Made by a program: the position numbers and the translations under genes. A stretch of DNA of 64,000 bases from Clostridiales bacterium (lineage in GTDB: Bacteria; Bacillota; Clostridia; Christensenellales; CAG-138), in assembly GCA_019416935.1 (NCBI GenBank), contig DXWI01000001.1:1-64000 (forward strand), given 5' to 3'. Shown piece after piece: positions 13,752 through 24,300 of the stretch. Every line of letters starts with the position of its first letter. Within the stretch, counting starts at the first letter, position 1. Under the pieces are notes generated by a model. The model did not search any database and was not told where the DNA came from. It saw only the letters and a program-made list of their open reading frames with translations.

Positions 13752-15131
13752 TTAAAACTCCTGCTTTTCAGAAATGAGTTTAGCTTCTGTTTCTGCTAAT
13801 TCTTTGTGCAAATGCAAAGCCATAAATGCTGTGATGATGGTCGAAATAACATCAGCAATCGGCTGTGCATAAAGTATTCCATTCATATTCCAAATAACAG
13901 GAAGAACCAAAATGACGGGAACAAAGCAAATTCCCTGTCTTAAAGCTCCAATGATAAATCCTGCTGCGCCTTTGCCTAATGCAAGAAGCAGAGAAGAATA
14001 CACGGTATAGAATCCAAACAGCATAAACGAAAATCCGCTTGCTACAAGAGCTTTCTGACCGACAGAAATCATTTCTGTATTTCCATTTGCAAACTGGGAA
14101 ATAATTTGCGTCGAGAAAAGAATCATTACCAATCCTACAATTACGCAGAAAGTGGTAGACCACAAAATAGATGTTTTGATTGCCTCACGCAAACGGTCAA
14201 ACTTTTTGGCTCCATAGCTAAAACCGGCAATAGGCTGAAAGCCTTTCAGAAATCCGAATACAACAAGCGTCCCCATAGAGGTAACTCTTGTGACAGCACC
14301 CATGCCAGCAATTACCGCGTCCCCATATCCATTTGCGGCCCTGTTAATAAGTGCAATAGAAAGGCTGGTAAGGAGTTGGAAAGTCAATGTAGGAACACCG
14401 ATTTTCAAAATTTCCGCCAGAATTTGTTTTGTTGGGCAAAATTCCTTGACGCTAAATGTAAAGGCACTCTTTTTCCGAAGTGCGTAAGACAAATAAACAA
14501 GCGTAGAAATAAATTGAGAAATCGCGGTGGCGATTGCAGCACCCGCCACGCCCATATTAAGTACATAAATGAAAATGGGATCTAAACCGATGTTCATTAC
14601 AGCTCCCAGCAATAGGGCGCACATCGTTGTTTTTGCTGCCCCCTCACTTGATACAATGTTATTCATCGTCACATTGAATACATTGAAGATACACGAGATA
14701 ATATAAATCCTTGCATACGTCAGCGCATAGGGCATGATCGTGTCTGTTGCTCCCAGAAAATATAAAATCGGTTTAAGGAAAATGGTAGCAAAGATAATAA
14801 TAATTGCTCCAATTAACACGCTGCTATATAATGCGGTACTGGCTACCTTGTTTGCGGTTTCTTTGTCCCCACGTCCTAACAGCCTCGAAAGATAGGATGC
14901 GGCTCCATTACCAAACATTAGGCCCAATCCTACAACCACCTGCCCCAGCGGGAACACAATAGAAATTGCCCCCATCGGGCTTTCTCCCAGCCCCCCTACA
15001 AAGTAAGCATCTACCAGATTATAAAGGGCATTTATCAACATACCAATCATAATCGGAATACCGAGGGCCATAAGAGCTTTGGGGACGGGTGCGCTCCCCA
15101 AAAGTTCCATTTTGTTGTTACGTTCTTTCAT
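13752..15131 (-). CDS. MATE-family multidrug/cation exporter
   Basis: A 459-aa membrane protein with about twelve spans and the MATE pattern: an N-terminal VPKALMALGIPIMIGML helix, then NALYNLVDAYFVG and LGQVVVGLGLMFGNGAASY, and in the second half GFQPIAGFSYGAKKFDRL. The family exports drugs or metabolites using a sodium or proton gradient. AAGGAG precedes the chosen ATG at 15131. It diverges from padR and shares a promoter region full of PadR-like operators, so it is the likely target of that repressor. It is cargo; it is not part of the usual transfer set. Confidence 0.92.
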   Translation of the reverse strand: MKERNNKMELLGSAPVPKALMALGIPIMIGMLINALYNLVDAYFVGGLGESPMGAISIVFPLGQVVVGLGLMFGNGAASYLSRLLGRGDKETANKVASTALYSSVLIGAIIIIFATIFLKPILYFLGATDTIMPYALTYARIYIISCIFNVFNVTMNNIVSSEGAAKTTMCALLLGAVMNIGLDPIFIYVLNMGVAGAAIATAISQFISTLVYLSYALRKKSAFTFSVKEFCPTKQILAEILKIGVPTLTFQLLTSLSIALINRAANGYGDAVIAGMGAVTRVTSMGTLVVFGFLKGFQPIAGFSYGAKKFDRLREAIKTSILWSTTFCVIVGLVMILFSTQIISQFANGNTEMISVGQKALVASGFSFMLFGFYTVYSSLLLALGKGAAGFIIGALRQGICFVPVILVLPVIWNMNGILYAQPIADVISTIITAFMALHLHKELAETEAKLISEKQEF

Positions 15132-15158
15132 TGTCATACTCCTTTCTCTTGACACGAG

Positions 15159-15302
15159 ATATAAATTACAGTAGTATAAATTATAGTAACTACAGCAAAG
15201 ACATGGTACTATAAATTATAGTAGTTGTCAAGAGCAAAGAATAAAAAATGCTTTTCTGTTTCTTGACAATGACTATAAAATAAAATACTATAAATTACAG
15301 TG
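15159..15302. promoter_or_regulatory. Divergent MATE/padR promoters with four operator repeats
   Basis: The near-palindrome TATAAATTAYAGT occurs four times: 15160-15172, 15175-15187, 15210-15222 and 15289-15301 (the last ends AGT). The minus promoter for MATE is TTGACA (15226-15231) with 17 bp to TACCAT (15203-15208). The + promoter for padR is TTGACA (15263-15268) with 17 bp to TACTAT (15286-15291). Repeats overlap both promoters, which fits autorepression plus control of the exporter. Confidence 0.75.
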
Positions 15303-15361
15303 TGGAAGAACAATGCTGTTTCTTGTGACAGAAATTGAAACCGCAGAAAGGTAGGGATATT

Positions 15362-15889
15362 ATGGCTACGATAGATTTAATCGTTTTGGGGATGCTGAAA
15401 AAGGAGCCAATGGGTGCTTACGATATTCAAAAATTAGTTGAATATCGCAATATATCCAAATGGGTTAAAATCAGTACGCCATCAATTTATAAAAAGGCAA
15501 TTCAATTAGAAGAAAAGGGATTCATCAAAGGAGATATTGTTAAAGAGGGCAAAATGCCAGAAAAGGCCGTTTATTCATTGACCGAAGCAGGAGAAAGAGA
15601 GTTTGAACGGCTGATGATGGAGATTGCTGCTAAACCTATCAATATCTTTTTAGATTTTAATGCTGTGATTGTAAACTTAGATAGTCTCCCGCCAGAAAGT
15701 CAGAGTTTATGTATTGCAGGCATTGAAAAAAATGTTAAAATTCTAAAGACCTATCTGGAAGAAAATATCCGAATAAAAGAAAATGTGCCGGAAATTCCTG
15801 AAACAGGTATGGCCGTTTTAAGACAACAGTTTATTTTAGCGGAAGCTATTGAAACATGGATCGCATCATTGAAAAAGGGATTTGAATAG
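15362..15889 (+). CDS. PadR-family repressor
   Basis: A 175-aa regulator with an N-terminal PadR winged helix (IDLIVLGMLKKEPMGAYDIQ, then TPSIYKKAIQLEEKGFI) and a C-terminal helical dimerisation region of the Vir class. The ATG at 15362 has GAAAGGTAGGGA before it. It diverges from the MATE gene. PadR proteins of this type usually repress a neighbouring exporter and release it when a ligand binds; the operators at 15159-15302 support that reading here. Confidence 0.88.
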   Translation: MATIDLIVLGMLKKEPMGAYDIQKLVEYRNISKWVKISTPSIYKKAIQLEEKGFIKGDIVKEGKMPEKAVYSLTEAGEREFERLMMEIAAKPINIFLDFNAVIVNLDSLPPESQSLCIAGIEKNVKILKTYLEENIRIKENVPEIPETGMAVLRQQFILAEAIETWIASLKKGFE

Positions 15890-15919
15890 AAATCATATGG
15901 AATGTAATTTATAATGAGC

Positions 15920-15954
15920 CGATAGCCCATAAAAATGTGGGCTATCGTTTTTTT
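15920..15954 (+). terminator. Terminator of padR
   Basis: A perfect 10-bp stem CGATAGCCCA (15920-15929) / TGGGCTATCG (15938-15947) is followed by TTTTTTT. Confidence 0.88.
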
Positions 15955-16107
15955 GTGGGCGAACACAAAAAACAGCGGCCTTGATTTATCAAAACCGCCA
16001 CACATTGATGCAAGCGTGTAAAAATAATTCTTTTGCTCGAAGAATGCAAGGACACGCCATTTTCTAAATAAGAGAAGGATTTTACAAAGGCTTTCTGTAA
16101 CTTCCGG

Positions 16108-16150
16108 CAAAAAAAGAAGCGCGGCCAACCTCCAAAGGGAAGTTGACCGC
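16108..16150 (-). terminator. Terminator of the CD1845-like gene
   Basis: GCGGCCAACCTCC (16121-16133) pairs with GGAAGTTGACCGC (16138-16150), followed on the minus strand by GCTTCTTTTTTTG. Confidence 0.8.
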
Positions 16151-16159
16151 TATTTTCTA

Positions 16160-16450
16160 TCAGCCTCTTATAAAATCCCGCAGCGCATAATTTGCATCCT
16201 GCAACAGCCCCAATATCCGAACCGCCAGCATGGGAAGTCCGAGAGGGCTGACCAGAAACGCGATCACCAGAAGGATGATGCCATTCTTCACCGAGTAAGT
16301 GACCAGCACCGCCAGCCCAAGCAGGCCCACCACCGTTCCGGCCAGCCCAAAGATAAATGCGGAAATGTGGAGCATCAGGGCGCACAGCCAGACAAACACT
16401 GTCAGAACCACGACCACCGGCGCGGCCAAAATTTTGAATAACAGCTTCAT
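16160..16450 (-). CDS. Small membrane protein, CD1845-like
   Basis: A 96-aa very hydrophobic protein with about three membrane spans (residues 7-30, 33-55, 57-80) and a short charged tail (LLQDANYALRDFIRG). It resembles the CD1845 family carried beside the relaxase in Clostridioides CTn4-type elements; no function is established. Its ATG overlaps the stop of the upstream 102-aa gene, so the two are coupled. Confidence 0.65.
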   Translation of the reverse strand: MKLLFKILAAPVVVVLTVFVWLCALMLHISAFIFGLAGTVVGLLGLAVLVTYSVKNGIILLVIAFLVSPLGLPMLAVRILGLLQDANYALRDFIRG

Positions 16451-16755
16451 TTCTTTTCAACCTCCCATCTTTTTTCTAAGTAGGGCCTGCATTTTGCGCT
16501 GGCCTGTTTTACGTCCTCCGCCGTCAGTTCCCGCCGCCCCTTTGTCAGCTCCAGCTCATAATGGCTCTGGCAGTCCTCTAACAGCAGATCAAACAAATCC
16601 TCCGGCCCCTGGGCGAGACGGCCCCCTTCACAATAAGGGCTGTTCCAGTCCCACACGATATGCAGATAGCCCCGCTTTGTCTGGACGATCTCTATATCCC
16701 GATCCAAGGCCAGAAACTCCTTGAAAATTTCAAATACCTGTTCATACGTCAGCAC
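16447..16755 (-). CDS. Conserved element protein of unknown function
   Basis: A 102-aa acidic protein (MLTYEQVFEIFKEFLALDRD at its start) with no domain I can name. The predicted start is GTG at 16755; AAAGGAG lies 11 bases before it. It is coupled to the CD1845-like gene and follows mobC at 140 bp. In relatives the relaxase sits near this point, so the pair is probably a mobilisation-linked remainder after the relaxase moved. Confidence 0.6.
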   Translation of the reverse strand: MLTYEQVFEIFKEFLALDRDIEIVQTKRGYLHIVWDWNSPYCEGGRLAQGPEDLFDLLLEDCQSHYELELTKGRRELTAEDVKQASAKCRPYLEKRWEVEKK

Positions 16756-16824
16756 CGCAGCCTCAACTCCTTTCTGACCTCATTTTAGCGGCCCCGTCCG
16801 ATTTTAGCAATGTTGTCACCGGCA

Positions 16825-16874
16825 GAAAAAAGCGGAGGGAGAGCAGCCGCATTGCTGGCCGTTCTCCCTCTGCT
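16825..16874 (-). terminator. Terminator after mobC
   Basis: A long hairpin (AGCGGAGGGAGA pairing with TCTCCCTCTGCT, with an inner GCAGCCGCA/TGCTGGC part) is followed on the minus strand by TTTTTTCTG, just past mobC. Confidence 0.75.
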
Positions 16875-16894
16875 TTCAGGGAATCAATCCCCAT

Positions 16895-17233
16895 TCAGGA
16901 AAGCCCACCAAGACGGGCCAATATCTCATTCATCCCGGCCCAAAGTTCCTCCTGTTTTTGGAGAATATCCTCCAAATCCGTGTCATAAATATTCCCGGTC
17001 TGATGCACCCGGCGGGCCACCTGGTTGATATTATTGCTGGAGCGCCGCAGCAGCGAAAGAAGTTCCCGCAGCTCCGGCAGATCCAGCTTCACAATGTAAC
17101 CGTCAATCGCCATCTTGCGGAGATATACGCCCAGGTTATTTGTGCCGAGCTGCTCCATCTTTTGACGGATCAGCTCACGCTCATGCTCTGTGACCATGAA
17201 ATGAAGCTGAACCGTCCGTTTCCTATGGGCCAT
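16895..17233 (-). CDS. mobC: MobC-like relaxosome accessory protein
   Basis: A 112-aa protein that starts with a ribbon-helix-helix-like stretch (RTVQLHFMVTEHERELIRQK) and carries the MobC motif LLRRSSNNINQVARRVHQTG. MobC proteins help the relaxase open oriT. The ATG touches the stop of DUF3849 (TGATG), so it is coupled to the upstream operon. A relaxase gene would normally follow; here the next genes are the 102-aa and CD1845-like proteins, and the relaxase is at 11250-12677. Confidence 0.85.
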   Translation of the reverse strand: MAHRKRTVQLHFMVTEHERELIRQKMEQLGTNNLGVYLRKMAIDGYIVKLDLPELRELLSLLRRSSNNINQVARRVHQTGNIYDTDLEDILQKQEELWAGMNEILARLGGLS

Positions 17234-18330
17234 CAACGCACCTCTCTTTCCGGTTTCTTCTTTTTCGGTGTGCCGGGGCCGGATTGTTCAGAAGATTTCT
17301 GGAGGTTTTTCCGTACCGAGCGGCGGAGCTTCTTTAGCGGCTGGTTTCTGTCCTCCTCTTTGGGAATCAGCACGAAATGCCCTTTGCGGTCATCCAGACT
17401 GGAAAAGCTCACAGACCGGAAAGGCAGCATCGACATAAGCCGGTTCATATCCCTGGAATTGCCCCGCGCCATGAAGTCCGGTGAAAACTGCGCCATAAAA
17501 TGTGTCCCATGCGGGCTGTTCGGTTCTTTCTGCGCTTGCAGCTCCGAAAGCAGGCGGGCCGCTTCCGTTTTGATTTCTTCATCGGAAAGCGGCGTCCGTA
17601 AATGCTGTTCCCGCCGCACCTGGTTCAGAAAAATATCGGTCAGTCCGGGATTGCTGGCATCCACCACAAATTCAGTGTTGCGGTCATATCCCCAGGCATC
17701 TGGATTTTCAAAGACCGGAATGGTTCTGGCCCAATCCTTATTGGAGCGGGAAATACGTCCATCCCAATCCTTTTCCCGGACAGTGGCGGCAAGGACATAG
17801 AGCGTCCTGTCCATGCCGAAAGCGTCAATGACCTCCAATGCAGCCTCTTTCCCAAGCCGGTTATCATGGTAATGCTCCCGGATCGCCGCTTCAATGGCCT
17901 GCTTGCAGGCAATATTCGCTTTATGGGAAGCGCGGTACTGTTCCAGCTCCCCATGCTCACGGGCATAGCTGCCCGGATAGGGATAGACCGGCGTTTCCAG
18001 CAGGACGCGCCTTTTTTCGGCTTCTGCCTCGATCATCGTATTTGCCCGGTAAACCAGGGAATCAAACAGGGTATCCATGTAGTCGGTTTCCCGCTTTTCA
18101 AACTCCCGAAACACATCCTCCAGCGGGCAGGGGGACTTTAAGAGGGCGTCGGCCTGGGCATCCGTCAGATTGCGATTCTCCAGCGACATCAGCACATCTT
18201 CCCGGACGGTGTATTCATAGGTGTGATGCAAAATTTCCTCCGGGGGCTGGGCCAGCAGCCACTTCCGGTAGGTTTCCTGTTCGGCGGACATTTTCTGATA
18301 AAGTGCCGTATTGCGTTCTTCGTTGGTCAT
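17233..18330 (-). CDS. DUF3849-type element protein
   Basis: A 365-aa protein. Residues about 75-200 fit the DUF3849 pattern (YPYPGSYAREHGELEQYRAS, then LYVLAATVREKDWDGRIS), found almost only in Tn1549-like elements. The N terminus (LYQKMSAEQETYRKWLLAQP) and the basic C terminus (KKKKPEREV) look like interaction or DNA-contact regions. The start at 18330 follows GGAGGT; the frame extends upstream into the giant gene without a start signal. It is 1 bp from the giant gene's stop. No activity is known. Confidence 0.75.
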   Translation of the reverse strand: MTNEERNTALYQKMSAEQETYRKWLLAQPPEEILHHTYEYTVREDVLMSLENRNLTDAQADALLKSPCPLEDVFREFEKRETDYMDTLFDSLVYRANTMIEAEAEKRRVLLETPVYPYPGSYAREHGELEQYRASHKANIACKQAIEAAIREHYHDNRLGKEAALEVIDAFGMDRTLYVLAATVREKDWDGRISRSNKDWARTIPVFENPDAWGYDRNTEFVVDASNPGLTDIFLNQVRREQHLRTPLSDEEIKTEAARLLSELQAQKEPNSPHGTHFMAQFSPDFMARGNSRDMNRLMSMLPFRSVSFSSLDDRKGHFVLIPKEEDRNQPLKKLRRSVRKNLQKSSEQSGPGTPKKKKPEREVR

Positions 18331-18331
18331 G

Positions 18332-21300
18332 TTATCGTACCTCCATTTCTTTTTTATGGGATTTGTCCGGTGTTCCACGGACGGGCGATACCTTCAGCTT
18401 ATCCAGCACCGAGGGCCGCTCTGATTTTGCCAGCCGCTTTGCCACCTGCTGCGGGGCCGCTTTGCTTCCGTCCATATCCAACAGCGCGTTCAGCTCTGCA
18501 AGACGGGCGCTTTTTTGCTGAAGCTCCGCTTCCTGGGGGAAGGGCTTTCCAAGCTCCGCCTTTGCCGCCGCCTGCTGCTGATAGAGATTATCAAGCTGGG
18601 CGTGTACCGCTTTTAAGCGATCCGGCATCCCGGCCAGGGCATTGTCGATACGGGTCAGGTTGCCGCGGGCATCCGGGCCTAACTCGACTTTGTAGCTCAT
18701 TTCGCCTTTTAAGGTCAACTGATGATGAAAGCCCTCAAAGGAGAGGGACATGGTAAAGCCCCGGTAGCTGCCGATCTCCGTTGCTTCGGTTCCTTTGACC
18801 TCCTTGCAGGCTTCTAAGATAGCAGCACCGGCATTGTCCTTATCGGTGAGGGTATCGCCCCGAATGAACATCCCGGCAAACTCGCCCTCCGGGGGCTGGT
18901 GGGCGGCCAGCGTTTCCAAGTCCTTTTCAAATCCGGCAATGTAGCCCTTATTCTGCTCGATCTGTTCTGGAAAATATTTCAGCAGATTGTCCTCCAGCCG
19001 GTATTGCTGGCTCTGGTGGTTGGCTTTTAAGAGCTTCAGCCGTGACACATCAATATCCAAGTCCATCTTTTCTTTGATTCTCGGATCACCGGCACACAGC
19101 GCCTTGATCTCCGCATAGGACAGGGCTGTTTCGTCTATATCGTCACAGGAGCGCACCGGGGATTTTGAGGTCATAATCTGGCTGATGAACTTCTGCTTGT
19201 TCTCCACGGTCTGCCATAAGTAACTGTCAAAGGTTCCCTCGGTGACATAGCGGTAAATGTGGACAGTGGCGTTCTGGTTGCCTTGGCGGACAATCCGGCC
19301 TTTTCTCTGTTCCAGATCACCGGGCCGCCAGGGGCAGTCCAGGTCATGCAGGGCAATCAGCCGATCCTGGACATTCATGCCCGCGCCCATCTTGAATGTG
19401 CTGCCCATGAGGACGCGCACCTGCCCGCTGCGTACTTTGGCAAACAGCTCTTTCTTTCTGGCCTCCGTATTGGCGTCATGGATAAAAGCGATTTCCTCCG
19501 CAGGAATGCCACGGGCAATGAGCTTTTCCCGAATATCCTCGTAAACGCTGAATGGCCGTTCCGTGTCCCCCGGCTCCGTCAGCAGCTCCAGCGCCCGAAG
19601 CTCCGGGCTGTCCAGCCCACCGGCAGCTTTGGCCACCCGCTTTGAGGGCGCTGCTTTGGGGGTGGAAATGTCACAGAAAACAAGCTGTGTCAGCTTATCC
19701 CCCTGGCCGTCCTGCCAGATCTGCGCGATGTTTTCCACGCATTGATTGACCTTGCTGCTGGGATCATCCGGCAGCATGGGGTTTAAGATACGCTGGTCAA
19801 GGCCCAGCTTGCGCCCGTCGCTGGTGATCTTGAGCATATTGTCCTTCCAGGGTTCCACTTTACCGGCATGGACTTCTGCGGCCCGTTCGGAAAGCTCCTG
19901 CACCATTGCCTGCTGATGCTCCGTAGGGTGGGCCACCTCATTGTGGAACACGACTTCCGGTGTGGGGAGGTTGAGCTGGTCGGCAGTCTTTATATCCGCC
20001 GACTCTTTCCAGATGGTCATAAGCTCCGGCAGATTAAAAAACTTTGCAAAGCGCGTCCGCGCCCGGTAGCCGGTTCCCTCCGGGGCCAGCTCAATGGCGG
20101 TTGTGGTTTCTCCGAAGGTACTGGCCCAGTTGTCGAAATGGGTCAGGTGGTTGCGTTTCAGCATATCGTGCTGGAGATAGCGCATCATGGTATAAAGCTC
20201 GGTCATGGAGTTGCTCACCGGCGTGCCGGTGGCGAATACCACGCCTTTGCCTCCGGTCAGCTCATCCAGATAGCGGCATTTTAAGAGCATATCCGAAGAT
20301 TTCTGCGCCTCGGTGGTGGAAATGCCCGCCACGTTCCGCATCTTTGTGTATAGGAATAAATTTTTATAGCTGTGCGCCTCGTCTACAAAGAGCCGGTCAA
20401 CGCCCAACTGTTCAAAGGTAACGACATCATCCTTTCTTTCCCCCTTGTGCAGCTTATCCAGCCGCGCCTCCAGGGATTTCTTTGTCTTTTCAAGCTGCTT
20501 GATGGTAAAGCGTTCCGCGTTGCTGGCTTTTAGCTCCGACAGGCCATCCTCGATCTCCAAAATCTGTTCCTGAAGGAGCCGTTCCTGGCGCTCGGCAGAT
20601 ACCGGAATCCGCTCAAACTGGCTATGTCCGATGATAACCGCGTCATAATCGCCGGTGGCAATGCGGGAGCAAAATTTCTTGCGGTTGCGGGTTTCAAAGT
20701 CCTTTTTGGTGGCCACTAAGATATTGGCGCTGGGATAGAGCCGCAAAAACTCCGACGCCCATTGCTCGGTCAGATGGTTCGGCACCACAAAGAGGGATTT
20801 CTGGCACAAGCCCAGGCGCTTGCTTTCCATTGCAGCGGCTACCATTTCAAAGGTCTTGCCTGCGCCTACCTCATGGGCTAACAGCGTATTGCCGCCATAG
20901 AGGATATGGGCGATAGCGTTAAGCTGGTGGGGCCGCAACCGAATCTCCGGGTTAATGCCTCCAAAGGTGATATGGCTTCCGTCATATTCCCTAAGGCGGG
21001 TGGCATTGAACAGCTCATTGTATTTCTGTACCAACGCCTGCCTGCGCTGCGGGTCACGCCATATCCAGTCCTGAAAAGCGTCTTTGATGGCCTGCTGTTT
21101 CTGCTGGGCCAGGGTGGTTTCTTTCTGGTTCAGGACGCGGCGCTCCTTGCCGTCCGGGTCTTCCACCGTATCATAAATGCGAACATCCCGGAGGTTTAAG
21201 GTATCCTCCAGGATGCGGTAAGCGTTGGCCCGTTCTGTGCCGTAGGTGGTATAGGCCGCTATATTGTTATAAGCAATCGCGTTTTTTCCGGTGATGTTCC

Positions 21301-24300
21301 ACTCGGCGGTAAACTCTGAAAAATTGACCTGGATCGTCCCTTTTAAGTAGTTCGGCGTATCCAGCAGCTCATACATAAACTGCTGGATATAGCTTTTATC
21401 CACCCAGGTCGCGCCCAGCCGGACATCAATCTCCGAAGCGTCCAGGTCTTTGGGCTGGGCCGCTTTCAATGCCTCCACATTCGATTTTGCAGCGGCATAC
21501 AGCGGATCGTCTGCGGACAGGCTTTCCAAAACCTTCTGATACCTGGCGAGTTTTTCCCGGACATTACCGGAAAGAAATTCGTCGGCGGTACGGTAGGTCT
21601 TAAATCCCCCCGGCCCCAGGTCAAAGTCCAAAAACAGCACGCCCCTAAGCTCGGCGGCAATGGTCTGTTCGTCCTTGCCGGAAAGCCGGGACATATATTC
21701 CATATCCACGCGGGCTTTTTCTGAAATGGAGACGGCCAGGGCCTCGCTTGCGGTGTCCACGCTGGTAACGGCGGTGTGCTGCTTGATCGTGCGTTTGGTG
21801 AACATATCCGCCTTGCGCTCCAACCGGCCTTCCTCGTCCAGCACTTCCAGGGAGCAGAGCAGGTAATAGGAGCTGTCATCGGCAAAGGCCAGCGCATTGC
21901 CCCGGCTGTTGATAAGGCCGTATTTGTCGGTGAAGGTATCATAGAGCTGGTTCAGCCGGTTTTGCTCCAAACGGATGGATACCGCGTCCGAATCTCCCAA
22001 CTGGAGGGCGATCAGGCGCTGCACACATTCCCGCAGCTCCACCAGACCTTTCACGCGCTCTTTGGCGGTGGAGTTCAGATTGGGCTTTACCATACGGCTG
22101 TTTTCCCGAAAATACACTTCACCGTCCACCACGGTATAGGAATAGTTTTTTACATTGGGGTCGGCAGGGATAGAGGTGTCGATGTCCTCGCCCTCGCCCA
22201 GCTCCGGCAGCTCGGCCTCCTGATACTGTCCGTGAATGTATTTGACCGCATCATGGAGCTGGTCGGCAAGGTTCAGGCTCTCAATGGGGGCAACGGTGTA
22301 ATCCTGTTTCCCATACTGTGTGCTTTCTGATGTGGGAGTACCCAGCACCATTTCCGGGTGAGAGAGAAAATAGCTGTTGATGGCAAAGCCATCCTCATTT
22401 CTCCCCAGGTGTACCCAGTCCGGTTCAATGACAATAGGCCGGTCACGCTTTTGTAAAAACAGAATATCCGAAACAACCTCCGTCCCGGCATTGGCCTTGA
22501 ACGCATTGTTGGGGAGGCGGATCGCGCCCAACAGCTCGGCCCGCTCTGCGATATAGCGCCGCACCTCCGGCGATTGCTTATCCATCGTATAGCGGGAAGT
22601 GACAAAGGCCACCACACCGCCGGGGCGCACCTGATCCAGAGCCTTTGCAAAAAAGTAATCGTGGATGGAAAAGCCCAGCTTGTCATAGGCCCGGTCAGAT
22701 ACTTTGTACTGGCCGAAAGGCACATTTCCGATAGCAAGATCGTAGAAGTCCCTCCGGTCAGTCTTTTCAAAGCCCGCAACGGTAATGTCCGCCTTGGGAT
22801 AGAGCTGCTTGGCAATCCGCCCGCTGATGGAATCCAGCTCCACGCCGTACAGCCGGGAAGCGGACATTTCCTCCGGCAGCATCCCGAAGAAGTTACCAAC
22901 GCCGCAGGCCGGTTCCAGAATGTTGCCGGTGGTAAAGCCCATTTTCCCCACAGCCTCATAGATTGCTCTGATAACGGTGGGGCTGGTATAGTGGGCGTTT
23001 AAGGTGGAGGCCCGCGCAGAATCATATTCTGCCGGTGTCAGTACGGTTTTCAGCTCAAGATATTCCGTTGCCCAGGAAGCCTTGCTTTCGTCAAACGCAT
23101 CTGCAAGGCCGCCCCAGCCCACATACCCGGAAAGGATTTTCTGTTCCTCCGGTGTGGCCTGGCGGTGTTCTTCCTCGCATTTTTTCAAAAGCTGGATCGC
23201 CATGATGTTAGCGCGGAATTTCTGTTTTGGGCCACCCTCGCCCAGATGCTCGTCTGTGATGCGGAAATTGTCAGCGGTAGGTGTTGGCGGAGTAGGTTCC
23301 GGTTCCTCAACGTGCAGCCGTTCCACCACAATGTCATAGGGCAGGCCGTTTTTCTCCCCTGGATAGACCGTCTCTGTCTCCGTTGTGATTTCCGGCTGTG
23401 CGTGTTCGGTGGGCGCTGACTGAAACAAGTGGGCGTTTCGCTCATCCCGGCGCAGATGTTCCTCAAACTGTTCCCTGTTCATAGTTTCATGACTCCAGGA
23501 ATAGGGGCCGGTGTCAATGCGGACATCCACATCTCCGATATAACCAATCGTGCCGGAGATCTCCCGGTCATCCAAGGGCAGCGTCACGGTATCGCCCACC
23601 TGATAAGCAGGCACACCCTCCAGATGGGCCGGTTCGGGCCGTACCGGATCATGGGAAAAACCGTCCAGCTCCTGCTGGTATAGGGCGCGGAGAACCGGCA
23701 CGACTTCGCCCCAGGACATAGAACGCCTGGAGTGGTATTTGTCCTGTATTTCCACCTCAATGCCGGTAGTAGAAGCATAATAATCTGCGGTTTCGCCGGT
23801 AATCAGCTCCATCGTCTCGGTGCGGCCCGCAAGGGTATCGGAAAGCCGCTTTTCAATGTGGGTATTGCCCTCACCGGAGCGCAGCCAGCCGGAAATATAC
23901 ATTTTGTCCCGGTCAGTGAGCAAACCGGAGGTCAGCACTTCCCGCAAATCCGCGTCTGCTTTTTCCAGATCAGCGGAGAAAAACTCGGTGATAGGGCCGT
24001 TGCGGAGATCATACTGCAACAGCCGCTCAAAGCGTTCTATGCTTTCAGACCGGAACACCGGATAGCGCAGGGAGGGGTCACGGAGTTGCACATCAAGGGT
24101 GCCGATATTTTCAATGACAAAGGGCTTATCGTCCAAATAGACCGTATCGCCCACCTGATAGGCCGGGGCCAGCGGGTCGCGGGCCGGGGGCGCGGTATCA
24201 GGGATTACTTCCTGAATCTGCTTCCATTCCTCATCCGACACGGTAATGTCGATCTCATGTGTGGCGGGGCCGTCCCCAATGGTAATGGTATTGCCCTGGC

